Of a stretch of DNA of 64,000 nucleotides, positions 43,435 through 50,984 are shown piece after piece. The stretch covers positions 1-64,000 of the forward strand of contig JBDTOX010000163.1 in NCBI GenBank assembly GCA_039933015.1. Reading direction: 5' to 3'. Numbering within the stretch: the stretch's first letter is position 1; each line of letters begins with the position of its first letter. The translations under genes were made by a program, and so were the position numbers. The DNA comes from JBDTOX01 sp039933015 (GTDB taxonomy: Bacteria > Pseudomonadota > Gammaproteobacteria > Burkholderiales > Methylophilaceae). The notes under the pieces were generated by a model. That model saw only the letters and a program-made list of their open reading frames with translations, had not been told where the DNA came from and made no database searches.

Positions 43435-44187
43435 ATGTTTACTCACCTGAAAGAAGACATCGCCGTAGTCTTTGAGCGCGATCCCGCCGCCCGCACGCGC
43501 TGGGAGATTCTCACGACCTATCCTGGCGTACATGCGCTGATTGCGCATCGCTTTTCACACTGGGTGTGGCAACAGCGTTTTTACTGGCTAGCGCGCTTCA
43601 GCTCGCACATCGCGCGCTGGCTTACCGGCATTGAAATTCACCCTGGCGCCACCATCGGTCGCCGCGTCTTTATCGACCACGGCATGGGCGTGGTCATTGG
43701 TGAAACAGCTGTTATTGGCGATGACTGCACGCTTTACCACGGCGTGACGCTGGGCGGCACGTCCTGGAACAAAGGCAAGCGCCACCCCACGCTGGAAAAT
43801 GGCGTGGTTATTGGCGCTGGAGCAAAAGTGCTGGGGCCGATCAACGTAGGAGCTGGCGCTAAAATCGGCTCTAACGCGGTAGTAGTGAAGGACGTGCCTG
43901 CGGGAGCCACTGCTGTCGGCATTCCCGCACGCATCCTGGATCAGGAAAAAACCCAGCAGCGTGACGACATGGCAGCAAAAATCGGTTTCTCCGCTTATGC
44001 CGTCAGTGACAACGCCAATGACCCTATGACCAAGGCCATCCATGCCTTGCTCGATCATGCCGCCAAACAGGATCAGCAATTGCAGGAAGTCATGCAGCAA
44101 CTGGCCAAACTTGGCGCCGATGTTGAAACCGATGCAGAAGTCGGCAAAGCATTTGATGTGAACCATCTCAACAAAATAGTTGACTAA
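43435..44187 (+). CDS. cysE: Serine O-acetyltransferase CysE
   Basis: CysE makes O-acetylserine, the carbon skeleton for cysteine. The 250-residue protein has an N-terminal helical region (DPAARTRWEILTTYPGVHALIAHRFSHWVW) and a left-handed beta helix of hexapeptide repeats: TGIEIHPGATIGRRVFIDHGMGVVIGETAVIGDDCTLYHGVTLGGTSWNKGKRHPTLENGVVIGAGAKVLG, then GIPARI. A C-terminal coiled tail follows. The neighbouring isc genes use cysteine as sulfur donor. The last codons and stop carry the IscR-like site for iscR. Confidence 0.96.
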   Translation: MFTHLKEDIAVVFERDPAARTRWEILTTYPGVHALIAHRFSHWVWQQRFYWLARFSSHIARWLTGIEIHPGATIGRRVFIDHGMGVVIGETAVIGDDCTLYHGVTLGGTSWNKGKRHPTLENGVVIGAGAKVLGPINVGAGAKIGSNAVVVKDVPAGATAVGIPARILDQEKTQQRDDMAAKIGFSAYAVSDNANDPMTKAIHALLDHAAKQDQQLQEVMQQLAKLGADVETDAEVGKAFDVNHLNKIVD

Positions 44188-44206
44188 AGCATTAAGGTAT
44201 TATACA
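44176..44206 (+). promoter_or_regulatory. IscR type 1 site and iscR promoter
   Basis: The 25 bases at 44176-44200 fit the published IscR type 1 consensus (ATASYYGACTRWWWYAGTCRRSTAT, as recalled) at 22 positions; mismatches fall at 44189, 44192 and 44194. The site includes TTGACT (44180-44185), and TATACA lies at 44201-44206 with a 15 nt spacer, giving a plausible promoter overlapped by the operator. It spans the cysE stop codon. Repression by cluster-loaded IscR is the expected mechanism, inferred from the match. Confidence 0.72.
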
Positions 44207-44220
44207 GTTTCACCCACAAC

Positions 44221-44280
44221 TTAGAGCAGGGATTGGCGTCAGTACTAGCTTTGACGCCGTTGTTAAGCGTAATGCTCTAA
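44221..44280 (+). other. Nested inverted repeats in iscR leader
   Basis: Two concentric perfect inverted repeats: outer arms TTAGAGCA (44221-44228) and TGCTCTAA (44273-44280), inner arms GGCGTCA (44235-44241) and TGACGCC (44252-44258) with a 10 nt loop. If transcription starts near 44213 they lie in the 5' leader of iscR, 26 nt before the ATG. There is no T-run. It could be an RNA structure affecting isc translation or stability, or a two-site operator. Confidence 0.5.
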
Positions 44281-44306
44281 ACCTGAATCCTTTAGGAAAC
44301 CAAGTA

Positions 44307-44777
44307 ATGCGATTAACCACCAAAGGCCGTTTCGCTGTGACTGCGATGCTCGATCTCGCGCTACACGAGGTTGACAAGCCGGTGACATTGGCCGGCATCA
44401 GCGAACGCCAAGGCATTTCACTGTCCTATCTCGAGCAGCTGTTTAGCCGCTTGCGCCGCAATGGCCTCGTGAATAGCGCGCGCGGCCCTGGTGGCGGTTA
44501 TCGTATTGCCAGACAACATGCCGAAATTTCCGTTTCCGACATTATCACCGCAGTCGATGAATTGATAGATGCCACTCAATGCGGCGGCGAAGAAAACTGT
44601 CACGATGAACACCGTTGCATGACCCATGATTTATGGGCCACTCTGAACAGCAAAATTCTGGAATATTTATCCGGTGTTTCTCTGGCCGATTTGGTTGCTT
44701 CTCAGCGCGAAGGCAAAAAAATCGCATTTGCCGGCCGTCGCAATGGCCCGCCACAAAAACAATTAGTCCCTGCTTGA
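44307..44777 (+). CDS. iscR: Fe-S cluster regulator IscR
   Basis: IscR is an Rrf2-family regulator that senses a [2Fe-2S] cluster and represses the isc operon. The 156-residue protein starts MRLTTKGRFAVTAMLDLA and has a winged helix with GISERQGISLSYLEQLFSRLRRNGLVNSARGPGGGYRIAR. The cluster ligands are visible in CGGEENCHDEHRCMTH, a C-x5-C-x5-C spacing with a following His, as in characterised IscR. Upstream lies a type 1 site consistent with autoregulation. Confidence 0.97.
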   Translation: MRLTTKGRFAVTAMLDLALHEVDKPVTLAGISERQGISLSYLEQLFSRLRRNGLVNSARGPGGGYRIARQHAEISVSDIITAVDELIDATQCGGEENCHDEHRCMTHDLWATLNSKILEYLSGVSLADLVASQREGKKIAFAGRRNGPPQKQLVPA

Positions 44778-44802
44778 GAAAGCAAAGACAGCCCGACTGA
44801 AT

Positions 44803-45960
44803 ATGAATAGCGTAGCCACTTACCTTGACCACAATGGCACAACCGCACTGGATGCGCGAGTGTTGGAAGCCATGTTGCCGTACCTGGCTCACCAGCAAGG
44901 TAACGCCACTAGCCGCCATATCTTTGGCCGCACGGCAAGAAATGCCATAGACCAGGCACGAGAACAGGTTGCCAACGCGGTGGGCGCGCACCCTTCTCAG
45001 GTGATTTTTACTGCCAGTGGCACCGAATCTGACAATTTAGCAATGTCTGGCATGGCTGCAAGCCATGACGAAATCGCCCGCCAGATTGCATATAGTGCGA
45101 TTGAACATCCTGCTGTGTCGCGTCCGGCGCTGGCCATGCAGCAACGCGGCTGGAAAACCGCTGTTATCGCTGTTGATGCAAATGGCAAGGTCGAACAGGC
45201 TAGTCTGAAAAACGTATTGCACACACCCACCAGCCTGGTCTCAGTGATGCTGGCCAACAATGAAACCGGTGTCATTCAAGACATCGCAGAAATTGCTGAA
45301 GAAGTCAGACGCCACGGAGCGCATATGCATACTGATGCAGTACAGGCGCTGGGTAAGATTACCCTGGACTTCGCTGCATTGAATGTACATGCCATGAGCA
45401 TCTCATCGCATAAGATTAATGGCCCACAGGGCGCAGCTGCACTGGTGCTGGACAAGCGCGTAGACATTCAACCGCTGCTGCATGGCGGTGGCCAGGAAAA
45501 GGGCTTGCGTAGCGGCACGGAAAACGTCGCAGCGATCGTTGGTTTCGGCGCTGCCTGTGAATTAGCCAGCCGCGAGCTGCTACAGCGCACTGCCAGCGTG
45601 CGCAAAATGCGTGACCGATTGGAGCAAGACCTGAAAAATTTAGGCGCCATGATATTTGGTGATGCGGCAGAACGTTTACCCAATACAAGCTTTTTTGCCT
45701 TTCCTGAAATAGAAGGCGAAACACTGGTTATGGCACTCGACCGTAAAGGCTTTGCCGTCGCCAGCGGCTCCGCCTGCTCCAGTGACAGCACTGAACCCAG
45801 TCATGTTTTACTGGCGATGGGCATAGAAAGAGATTTAGCACGTGGCGCCGTCCGGGTGAGTTTAGGCAATAGCAACACCCCTGAACAAATTGAAGCATTT
45901 TTGCTTGTTCTGGAAAACGAGTTATTACGTTTGAAACAGTTAACCGCAGTCGCCGTATAA
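44803..45960 (+). CDS. NifS/IscS-like cysteine desulfurase (first of two)
   Basis: A class V aminotransferase-fold PLP enzyme that would release sulfur from cysteine. The 385-residue protein has the PLP-binding Lys in SISSHKINGPQGAAAL and the catalytic Cys loop SGSACSSDSTEPSHVLLAMG. The HGGGQEKGLRSGTEN and TASGTESDNLAM motifs are intact. It lies between iscR and the canonical iscS (21 nt to the next start) and is clearly divergent from it (shorter, DHNGTTALDARV in place of DYSATTPIDKRV). The motif set suggests activity; its specific partner is unknown. Confidence 0.9.
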   Translation: MNSVATYLDHNGTTALDARVLEAMLPYLAHQQGNATSRHIFGRTARNAIDQAREQVANAVGAHPSQVIFTASGTESDNLAMSGMAASHDEIARQIAYSAIEHPAVSRPALAMQQRGWKTAVIAVDANGKVEQASLKNVLHTPTSLVSVMLANNETGVIQDIAEIAEEVRRHGAHMHTDAVQALGKITLDFAALNVHAMSISSHKINGPQGAAALVLDKRVDIQPLLHGGGQEKGLRSGTENVAAIVGFGAACELASRELLQRTASVRKMRDRLEQDLKNLGAMIFGDAAERLPNTSFFAFPEIEGETLVMALDRKGFAVASGSACSSDSTEPSHVLLAMGIERDLARGAVRVSLGNSNTPEQIEAFLLVLENELLRLKQLTAVAV

Positions 45961-45980
45961 AATTTAGCAAGGAAGTTATT

Positions 45981-47195
45981 ATGACAGTGCATACTCCAAT
46001 TTATCTGGATTACTCGGCCACCACGCCAATAGACAAGCGCGTGGCAGAGAAGATGATCCCTTACCTTACCGAGCACTTCGGCAACCCGGCTTCGCGTAGC
46101 CATCCATTTGGCTGGACCGCAGAAAAAGCGGTAGAAAATGCGCGCGCAGAAGTGGCCAAGCTGGTCAATGCTGATCCGCGCGAAATCGTATTCACTTCCG
46201 GTGCAACCGAATCAAATAATCTGGCTATCAAGGGCGCGGCTAATTTTTACAGCGGCAAGGGCAAGCATATTGTTACCATCCAGACCGAGCACAAAGCGGT
46301 GATTGATACCGTGCGCGAGCTGGAGCGTGTAGGCTTTGAAGCCACTTATCTGGCGCCTGAGCCTGATGGCCTGGTTGATCTGGAAAAATTCCGCGCCGCC
46401 TTGCGCCCGGATACCGTGCTGGCTTCCGTCATGCTGGTCAATAACGAAATCGGTGTGATCCAGGATATCGAAGCTATCGGCAATATCTGCCGCGCACAAG
46501 GCGTGATTTTCCATGTGGATGCAGCACAGGCCACAGGCAAAGTTGCCATCGATCTGGAAAAACTGCCGGTCGACCTGATGAGTTTCTCCGCACACAAGAC
46601 TTACGGCCCTAAAGGTATCGGTGCTTTGTATGTGCGCCGCAAACCGCGCATCCGTCTGGAAGCACAGATGCATGGCGGTGGCCATGAACGCGGCTTGCGT
46701 TCCGGTACGTTGGCGACGCACCAGATCGTCGGCATGGGAGAAGCATTCCGCATCGCACGTGAAGAGATGGATCTGGAAAATGCACGTATCCATCGCCTGC
46801 GCGACAGGCTGCTCAATGGCCTGCAGGATATCGAAGAGGTCTATATAAATGGCGATCTGAAACATCGCGTGCCGCACAACCTCAACATCAGCTTCAACTA
46901 TGTAGAAGGTGAATCATTGATTATGGCGGTGAAGGATATTGCGGTTTCCAGCGGCTCAGCCTGTACTTCTGCCAGCCTGGAACCATCTTATGTGCTGCGC
47001 GCACTGGGCCGTTCAGACGAACTGGCACACAGCTCGATTCGTTTCTCGCTGGGTCGTTTTACCACCGAAGAAGAGGTGGATTACACCATCGCATTGATGA
47101 AGAACAAGATTGGCAAGTTGCGGGAACTCTCACCGCTGTGGGAAATGTACCAAGATGGTATAGACTTGAATTCTGTCCAGTGGGCAGCACATTAG
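45981..47195 (+). CDS. iscS: Cysteine desulfurase IscS
   Basis: IscS is the main sulfur donor for Fe-S cluster assembly and tRNA thiolation. The 404-residue length and sequence match canonical IscS: IYLDYSATTPIDKRVAEKMIPYL, PLP Lys in SFSAHKTYGPKGIGALYVRR, mobile loop SSGSACTSASLEPSYVLRALG, and the C-terminal LWEMYQDGIDLNSVQWAAH that contacts IscU. A ribosome site AAGGAAG precedes the ATG. iscU follows after 56 nt. Confidence 0.98.
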   Translation: MTVHTPIYLDYSATTPIDKRVAEKMIPYLTEHFGNPASRSHPFGWTAEKAVENARAEVAKLVNADPREIVFTSGATESNNLAIKGAANFYSGKGKHIVTIQTEHKAVIDTVRELERVGFEATYLAPEPDGLVDLEKFRAALRPDTVLASVMLVNNEIGVIQDIEAIGNICRAQGVIFHVDAAQATGKVAIDLEKLPVDLMSFSAHKTYGPKGIGALYVRRKPRIRLEAQMHGGGHERGLRSGTLATHQIVGMGEAFRIAREEMDLENARIHRLRDRLLNGLQDIEEVYINGDLKHRVPHNLNISFNYVEGESLIMAVKDIAVSSGSACTSASLEPSYVLRALGRSDELAHSSIRFSLGRFTTEEEVDYTIALMKNKIGKLRELSPLWEMYQDGIDLNSVQWAAH

Positions 47196-47251
47196 TAGCA
47201 GCAAGTTTTAGCCGGATGCAATATGACGCAACCCGGATTTAGGAGAAGAAT

Positions 47252-47656
47252 ATGGCTTATTCAGACAAAGTATTAGATCACTACGAAAATCCACGTAATG
47301 TTGGTTCACTGGACAAAAATGATTCGCACGTCGGCACCGGCATGGTAGGCGCGCCAGCTTGCGGCGACGTGATGAAGCTGCAAATCAGGGTCAATGATGA
47401 CGGCATTATCGAAGATGCCAAGTTCAAGACCTATGGCTGTGGCTCTGCAATTGCATCAAGCTCGCTTGTTACCGAGTGGCTCAAGGGCAAGTCTTTAGAT
47501 CAAGCTGCAGAAATCAAGAACTCGGCTATTGCTGAAGAATTGGCTTTACCACCGGTAAAAATCCATTGCTCAGTATTGGCTGAGGATGCGATTAAAGCTG
47601 CAGTTGCCGACTTCAAGGCCAAGCAGACTTCAGATTCAACTGTTGAGCATGCGTAG
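47252..47656 (+). CDS. iscU: Fe-S cluster scaffold protein IscU
   Basis: IscU is the scaffold on which clusters form. The 134-residue protein starts MAYSDKVLDHYENPRNVGSLDK and keeps all three ligand cysteines: GAPACGDVMKLQI, TYGCGSAIASSSLVTEWLKG, and KIHCSVLAEDAIKAAVADF. The LPPVK motif recognised by HscA is present just before the third Cys (LPPVKIHC). A GGAGAAG ribosome site precedes the ATG. Confidence 0.98.
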   Translation: MAYSDKVLDHYENPRNVGSLDKNDSHVGTGMVGAPACGDVMKLQIRVNDDGIIEDAKFKTYGCGSAIASSSLVTEWLKGKSLDQAAEIKNSAIAEELALPPVKIHCSVLAEDAIKAAVADFKAKQTSDSTVEHA

Positions 47657-47663
47657 GTAGGCC

Positions 47664-47987
47664 ATGGCTATCACTCTCACTGAAACCGCGGCCAGTCGCG
47701 TTCAAAAGTTCCTTGCCAACCGCGGCAAGGGCATAGGCTTGCGCTTGGGTGTTAAAACCACAGGCTGCTCAGGTATGGCTTATACACTGGAGTTTGTCGA
47801 TGATGCCAAACCAGAAGACACCGCCTTCGAATGCCATGGGGTCAAGGTGATTGTTGACCCCAAGAGCTTGGTCTATATAGATGGCACCGAGCTTGATTAC
47901 ACCAAAGAAGGCCTGAATGAAGGGTTCAAGTTTAACAACCCGAATGTCAAAGACGAATGTGGCTGTGGCGAAAGTTTCACGATTTGA
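47664..47987 (+). CDS. iscA: A-type Fe-S carrier protein IscA
   Basis: IscA carries and delivers Fe-S clusters or iron. At 107 residues it has the standard size. The three ligand cysteines are present in KTTGCSGMAYTLEFVD and the C-terminal DECGCGESFTI. It starts 7 nt after iscU. Confidence 0.97.
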   Translation: MAITLTETAASRVQKFLANRGKGIGLRLGVKTTGCSGMAYTLEFVDDAKPEDTAFECHGVKVIVDPKSLVYIDGTELDYTKEGLNEGFKFNNPNVKDECGCGESFTI

Positions 47988-48074
47988 TTTGAATGCTGCC
48001 AGCAGTAATTATTGCTAGCCGTTTAGCCTTATCCTCGGCACTCTTGTGCGCCCAGCCTGTGTTGAGATTAACCA

Positions 48075-48605
48075 ATGTCTGATTTACACCAAAACCATTT
48101 TGAGCTATTCAGCCTGCCCATGCAGTTTGCTATTAATCTGGATATGCTTGATCAAAACTACAGGCGCCTGCAAAGCGAAGTACATCCTGACCGTTTCGCG
48201 GCTGCGCCATCAGCGGACCGCTTACGTTCCATGCAGCTGGCGACACAGGCTAATGAAGCCTATCGCACCTTGAAGGATCCTACTACGCGCGCCCGCTATC
48301 TGTTGCAAATTCATGGTGTAGACAGCCATCACGAAAACAACACGGCCATGCCAGCCGAATTTCTCATGCTGCAAATGGAATGGCGCGAGTTGATTGCAGA
48401 GGCAAGCGCGGACCGCGACGTTCCGGCATTAGAAAAACTGCTAAAAATTACGCAGCAGGAGGCTGAAAACCTGCAGGAAGATTTACGCACCACCCTGGAT
48501 GAGAACAAACAATTGCTCCAGGCTGCCGAAGCCGTGCGCAAACTGAGTTTTATTGATAAAGTGCGCAGCGATATCGAACAAACCATTATTAAGCTTGAAG
48601 ACTAG
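48075..48605 (+). CDS. hscB: Fe-S co-chaperone HscB
   Basis: HscB is the J-domain partner of HscA and brings IscU to it. The 176-residue protein has an N-terminal J domain (about 1-75) with the HPD motif in SEVHPDRFAAAPSADRLRSMQLATQANEAYRTLKDPTTRARYLL, and a C-terminal three-helix domain that binds IscU (FLMLQMEWREL and later helices). ATG 48075 gives the usual start NHFELFSLP. It lies 24 nt before hscA. Confidence 0.96.
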   Translation: MSDLHQNHFELFSLPMQFAINLDMLDQNYRRLQSEVHPDRFAAAPSADRLRSMQLATQANEAYRTLKDPTTRARYLLQIHGVDSHHENNTAMPAEFLMLQMEWRELIAEASADRDVPALEKLLKITQQEAENLQEDLRTTLDENKQLLQAAEAVRKLSFIDKVRSDIEQTIIKLED

Positions 48606-48629
48606 CAGCGTAAAGAATACATATTAGCC

Positions 48630-50513
48630 ATGGCCTTATTACAAATCGCAGAACCGGGAATGAGCGCAGCACCGCACCAGCACAGGCTCGCAATAGGCAT
48701 TGATCTCGGCACCACAAACTCACTGGTGGCAACAGTACGCAGCGGCATGAGCACGGTACTGCATGATGAACAAGGTCATGCCTTGCTGCCGTCAGTTGTG
48801 CGTTATTTGCCCGATGGCACTGTTGAAGTCGGTCACCAAGCCCAAGCCCAGCAAAGTCAGGATCCGCGCAACACTATCATTTCTGCCAAGCGCTTTATGG
48901 GTCGTGGTCTGCATGACGTCCCCGACCTCGTACACTTGCCCTATCAGTTTATTGATGCGCCTGGCATGGTGCAGGTAAGCACGCGCGCAGGCATAAAAAG
49001 CCCGGTAGAAATTTCAGCAGAAATTCTTAAGACACTCAAAATGCGTGCTGAAAAAGCCCTGGGGGTGTATGAAGGGCGTGGTGAACTGGCCGGTGCTGTC
49101 ATTACCGTGCCAGCCTACTTCGATGAAGCACAACGCCAGGCGACGAAAGATGCAGCGCGACTCGCGGGCTTGACCGTACTGCGCTTGCTCAATGAGCCCA
49201 CTGCCGCCGCAGTGGCGTATGGTCTGGATAACGCCGCCGAAGGCACATACGTGATTTATGACCTCGGTGGCGGCACTTTCGACATTTCCATCCTGCGCTT
49301 ATCCAAAGGTGTATTTGAAGTATTGGCTACCAATGGCAACTCAGCACTGGGTGGTGATGATTTCGACCGTCGTATTTTCTGTTGGGTGCTGGAGCAAGCC
49401 AAGTTGCAACCCATCACAGCGGAAGACACGCGCCTATTGCTGACCAAGGTGCGCGAAGCCAAAGAATGGCTGACCGACCATGCCTCGGCCCAAATCACGA
49501 GCATATTAAGCAATGGTGAAGTGGTCGATCTCACGCTAACCAGCGCTACGCTCACGCAACTCATCCAGCAGCTGGTAGCTAAAACCCTGAGTCCGACGCG
49601 TAAGGCTTTACGCGATGCGGGTTTATCGATGGAAGACATAAAAGGCGTGGTCATGGTTGGCGGTGCCACACGCATGCCGCAGATTCGCCAGGCCGTAGCC
49701 GAATTTTTTCAGCAGGAACCGCTGACCAACCTGGACCCGGACAAAGTCGTGGCATTGGGCGCGGCCATACAAGCCAATGTGCTGGCCGGTAACCGTAACG
49801 ACAACGATTTATTGCTGCTGGATGTTATTCCGCTGTCATTAGGCCTGGAAACCATGGGTGGCTTAGTAGAAAAAGTGATTCCGCGCAACTCCACATTGCC
49901 CGTAGCGCGCGCGCAAGACTTCACCACATTCAAGGATGGCCAGACAGCCATGAGCATCCATGTCGTGCAAGGAGAACGCGAACTGGTGTCGGACTGCCGC
50001 TCTCTCGCCCGCTTCGAATTGCGCGGCATACCGCCAATGGCCGCCGGAGCAGCGCGCATACGCGTTACTTTCCAGGTGGATGCGGACGGATTACTTTCTG
50101 TCAGCGCGCGTGAGCAAACCAGCGGCGTTGAAACCAACATTACGGTTAAACCTTCCTATGGCTTAAGCGAGGATGAAATCTTCAACATGCTGCAAAGCTC
50201 GTTCACCTCAGCCGAAGATGACAAGCAGGCGCGGGCATTACGTGAAACCCAGGTAGACGCTGAGCGCTTGCTGGAAGCCATTAGCGCCGCACTGACAAAA
50301 GATGGCGAGGCCTTATTAAACCCGCAGGAGCGCGCTGCCATTGAAGCTGAAATGGAGACTCTGCGGACCTTGTCCACAGGTAATGACAGCCACGCTATCC
50401 ATAGCGCAGTGGAAGCGCTGAATCTTGCCACCGAAACTTTTGCTGCGCGTCGCATGGATACCTCGGTCAAGCAGGCATTCGCCGGGAAAAACTTGAATTC
50501 CCTGAAAATATAG
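48630..50513 (+). CDS. hscA: Fe-S chaperone HscA (Hsp70 family)
   Basis: HscA is a specialised Hsp70 that speeds cluster release from IscU. The 627-residue protein has the ATPase signatures GIDLGTTNSLVATV, IYDLGGGTFDISILRL and VVMVGGATRMPQIRQAV, and a substrate-binding domain from about 390 (PLSLGLETMGGLVEKVIPRNSTLPVARAQDFTTFKDGQTAMSIHVVQGERE). The C-terminal lid is shorter than DnaK and lacks the acidic tail, matching HscA. An internal ATG at 48660 is an alternative start. Confidence 0.97.
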   Translation: MALLQIAEPGMSAAPHQHRLAIGIDLGTTNSLVATVRSGMSTVLHDEQGHALLPSVVRYLPDGTVEVGHQAQAQQSQDPRNTIISAKRFMGRGLHDVPDLVHLPYQFIDAPGMVQVSTRAGIKSPVEISAEILKTLKMRAEKALGVYEGRGELAGAVITVPAYFDEAQRQATKDAARLAGLTVLRLLNEPTAAAVAYGLDNAAEGTYVIYDLGGGTFDISILRLSKGVFEVLATNGNSALGGDDFDRRIFCWVLEQAKLQPITAEDTRLLLTKVREAKEWLTDHASAQITSILSNGEVVDLTLTSATLTQLIQQLVAKTLSPTRKALRDAGLSMEDIKGVVMVGGATRMPQIRQAVAEFFQQEPLTNLDPDKVVALGAAIQANVLAGNRNDNDLLLLDVIPLSLGLETMGGLVEKVIPRNSTLPVARAQDFTTFKDGQTAMSIHVVQGERELVSDCRSLARFELRGIPPMAAGAARIRVTFQVDADGLLSVSAREQTSGVETNITVKPSYGLSEDEIFNMLQSSFTSAEDDKQARALRETQVDAERLLEAISAALTKDGEALLNPQERAAIEAEMETLRTLSTGNDSHAIHSAVEALNLATETFAARRMDTSVKQAFAGKNLNSLKI

Positions 50514-50603
50514 CTGAAATATGGCTCACCATATCAACATAAGATTTAACCGCAACCAAAACCCTAGTTCTCAACCATAAGACTACAACCATAGAAATCA
50601 GCC

Positions 50604-50945
50604 ATGCCGCAAATCATTGTTTTACCTCACCCAGAACTGTGTCCAGATGGTGCGGCTTTTGAAGCCAAGGCTGGTGTTTCCATTTGCGACAACATGCTTG
50701 AGCATGATATTGATATCGATCATGCCTGCGAAAAGGCGTGTGCTTGTACTACTTGCCACGTCATCGTGCGCGAGGGCTACCAGTCACTGCCATTAGCAGA
50801 AGAATCAGAAGAGGATTTACTGGATAAAGCCTGGGGACTGGAACCGCAATCGCGCTTGTCCTGCCAGGCGGTTGTTACGGATAAAGACCTGGTTATTGAA
50901 ATCCCCAAGTATTCGATCAACATGGCTAAAGAAGGCCATCGTTAA
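50604..50945 (+). CDS. fdx: Isc-type [2Fe-2S] ferredoxin
   Basis: Fdx supplies electrons for cluster assembly. The 113-residue protein is an adrenodoxin-type ferredoxin: ligand cysteines in HACEKACACTTCHVIV (C-x5-C-x2-C) and a fourth in SRLSCQAVV. The N-terminal LPHPELCPDGAAFEAKAGVSICDNMLEHDIDIDHAC segment is typical of the Isc type. It is the last recognisable isc gene; no iscX follows, and the next gene is convergent. Confidence 0.97.
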   Translation: MPQIIVLPHPELCPDGAAFEAKAGVSICDNMLEHDIDIDHACEKACACTTCHVIVREGYQSLPLAEESEEDLLDKAWGLEPQSRLSCQAVVTDKDLVIEIPKYSINMAKEGHR

Positions 50946-50962
50946 GCCATGCTGCGCTAGAT

Positions 50963-50984
50963 CTGGCTTGTTCAAGCCAGTTTA
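50963..50984. terminator. Hairpin between convergent fdx and GGDEF-EAL gene
   Basis: A perfect 8 bp inverted repeat CTGGCTTG (50963-50970) / CAAGCCAG (50973-50980) with a very short loop, followed on the plus strand by TTTAAAGTTT. It lies 18 nt after the fdx stop and touches the stop codon of the convergent gene. It is likely the end of the isc transcript, though the T-run is weak. Confidence 0.5.

Noticed and set aside
50519..50534. Small hairpin ATATGG / CCATAT between hscA and fdx
   Set aside because: Only 6 weak pairs and no T-run; too weak to call a terminator in an operon where read-through to fdx is expected.
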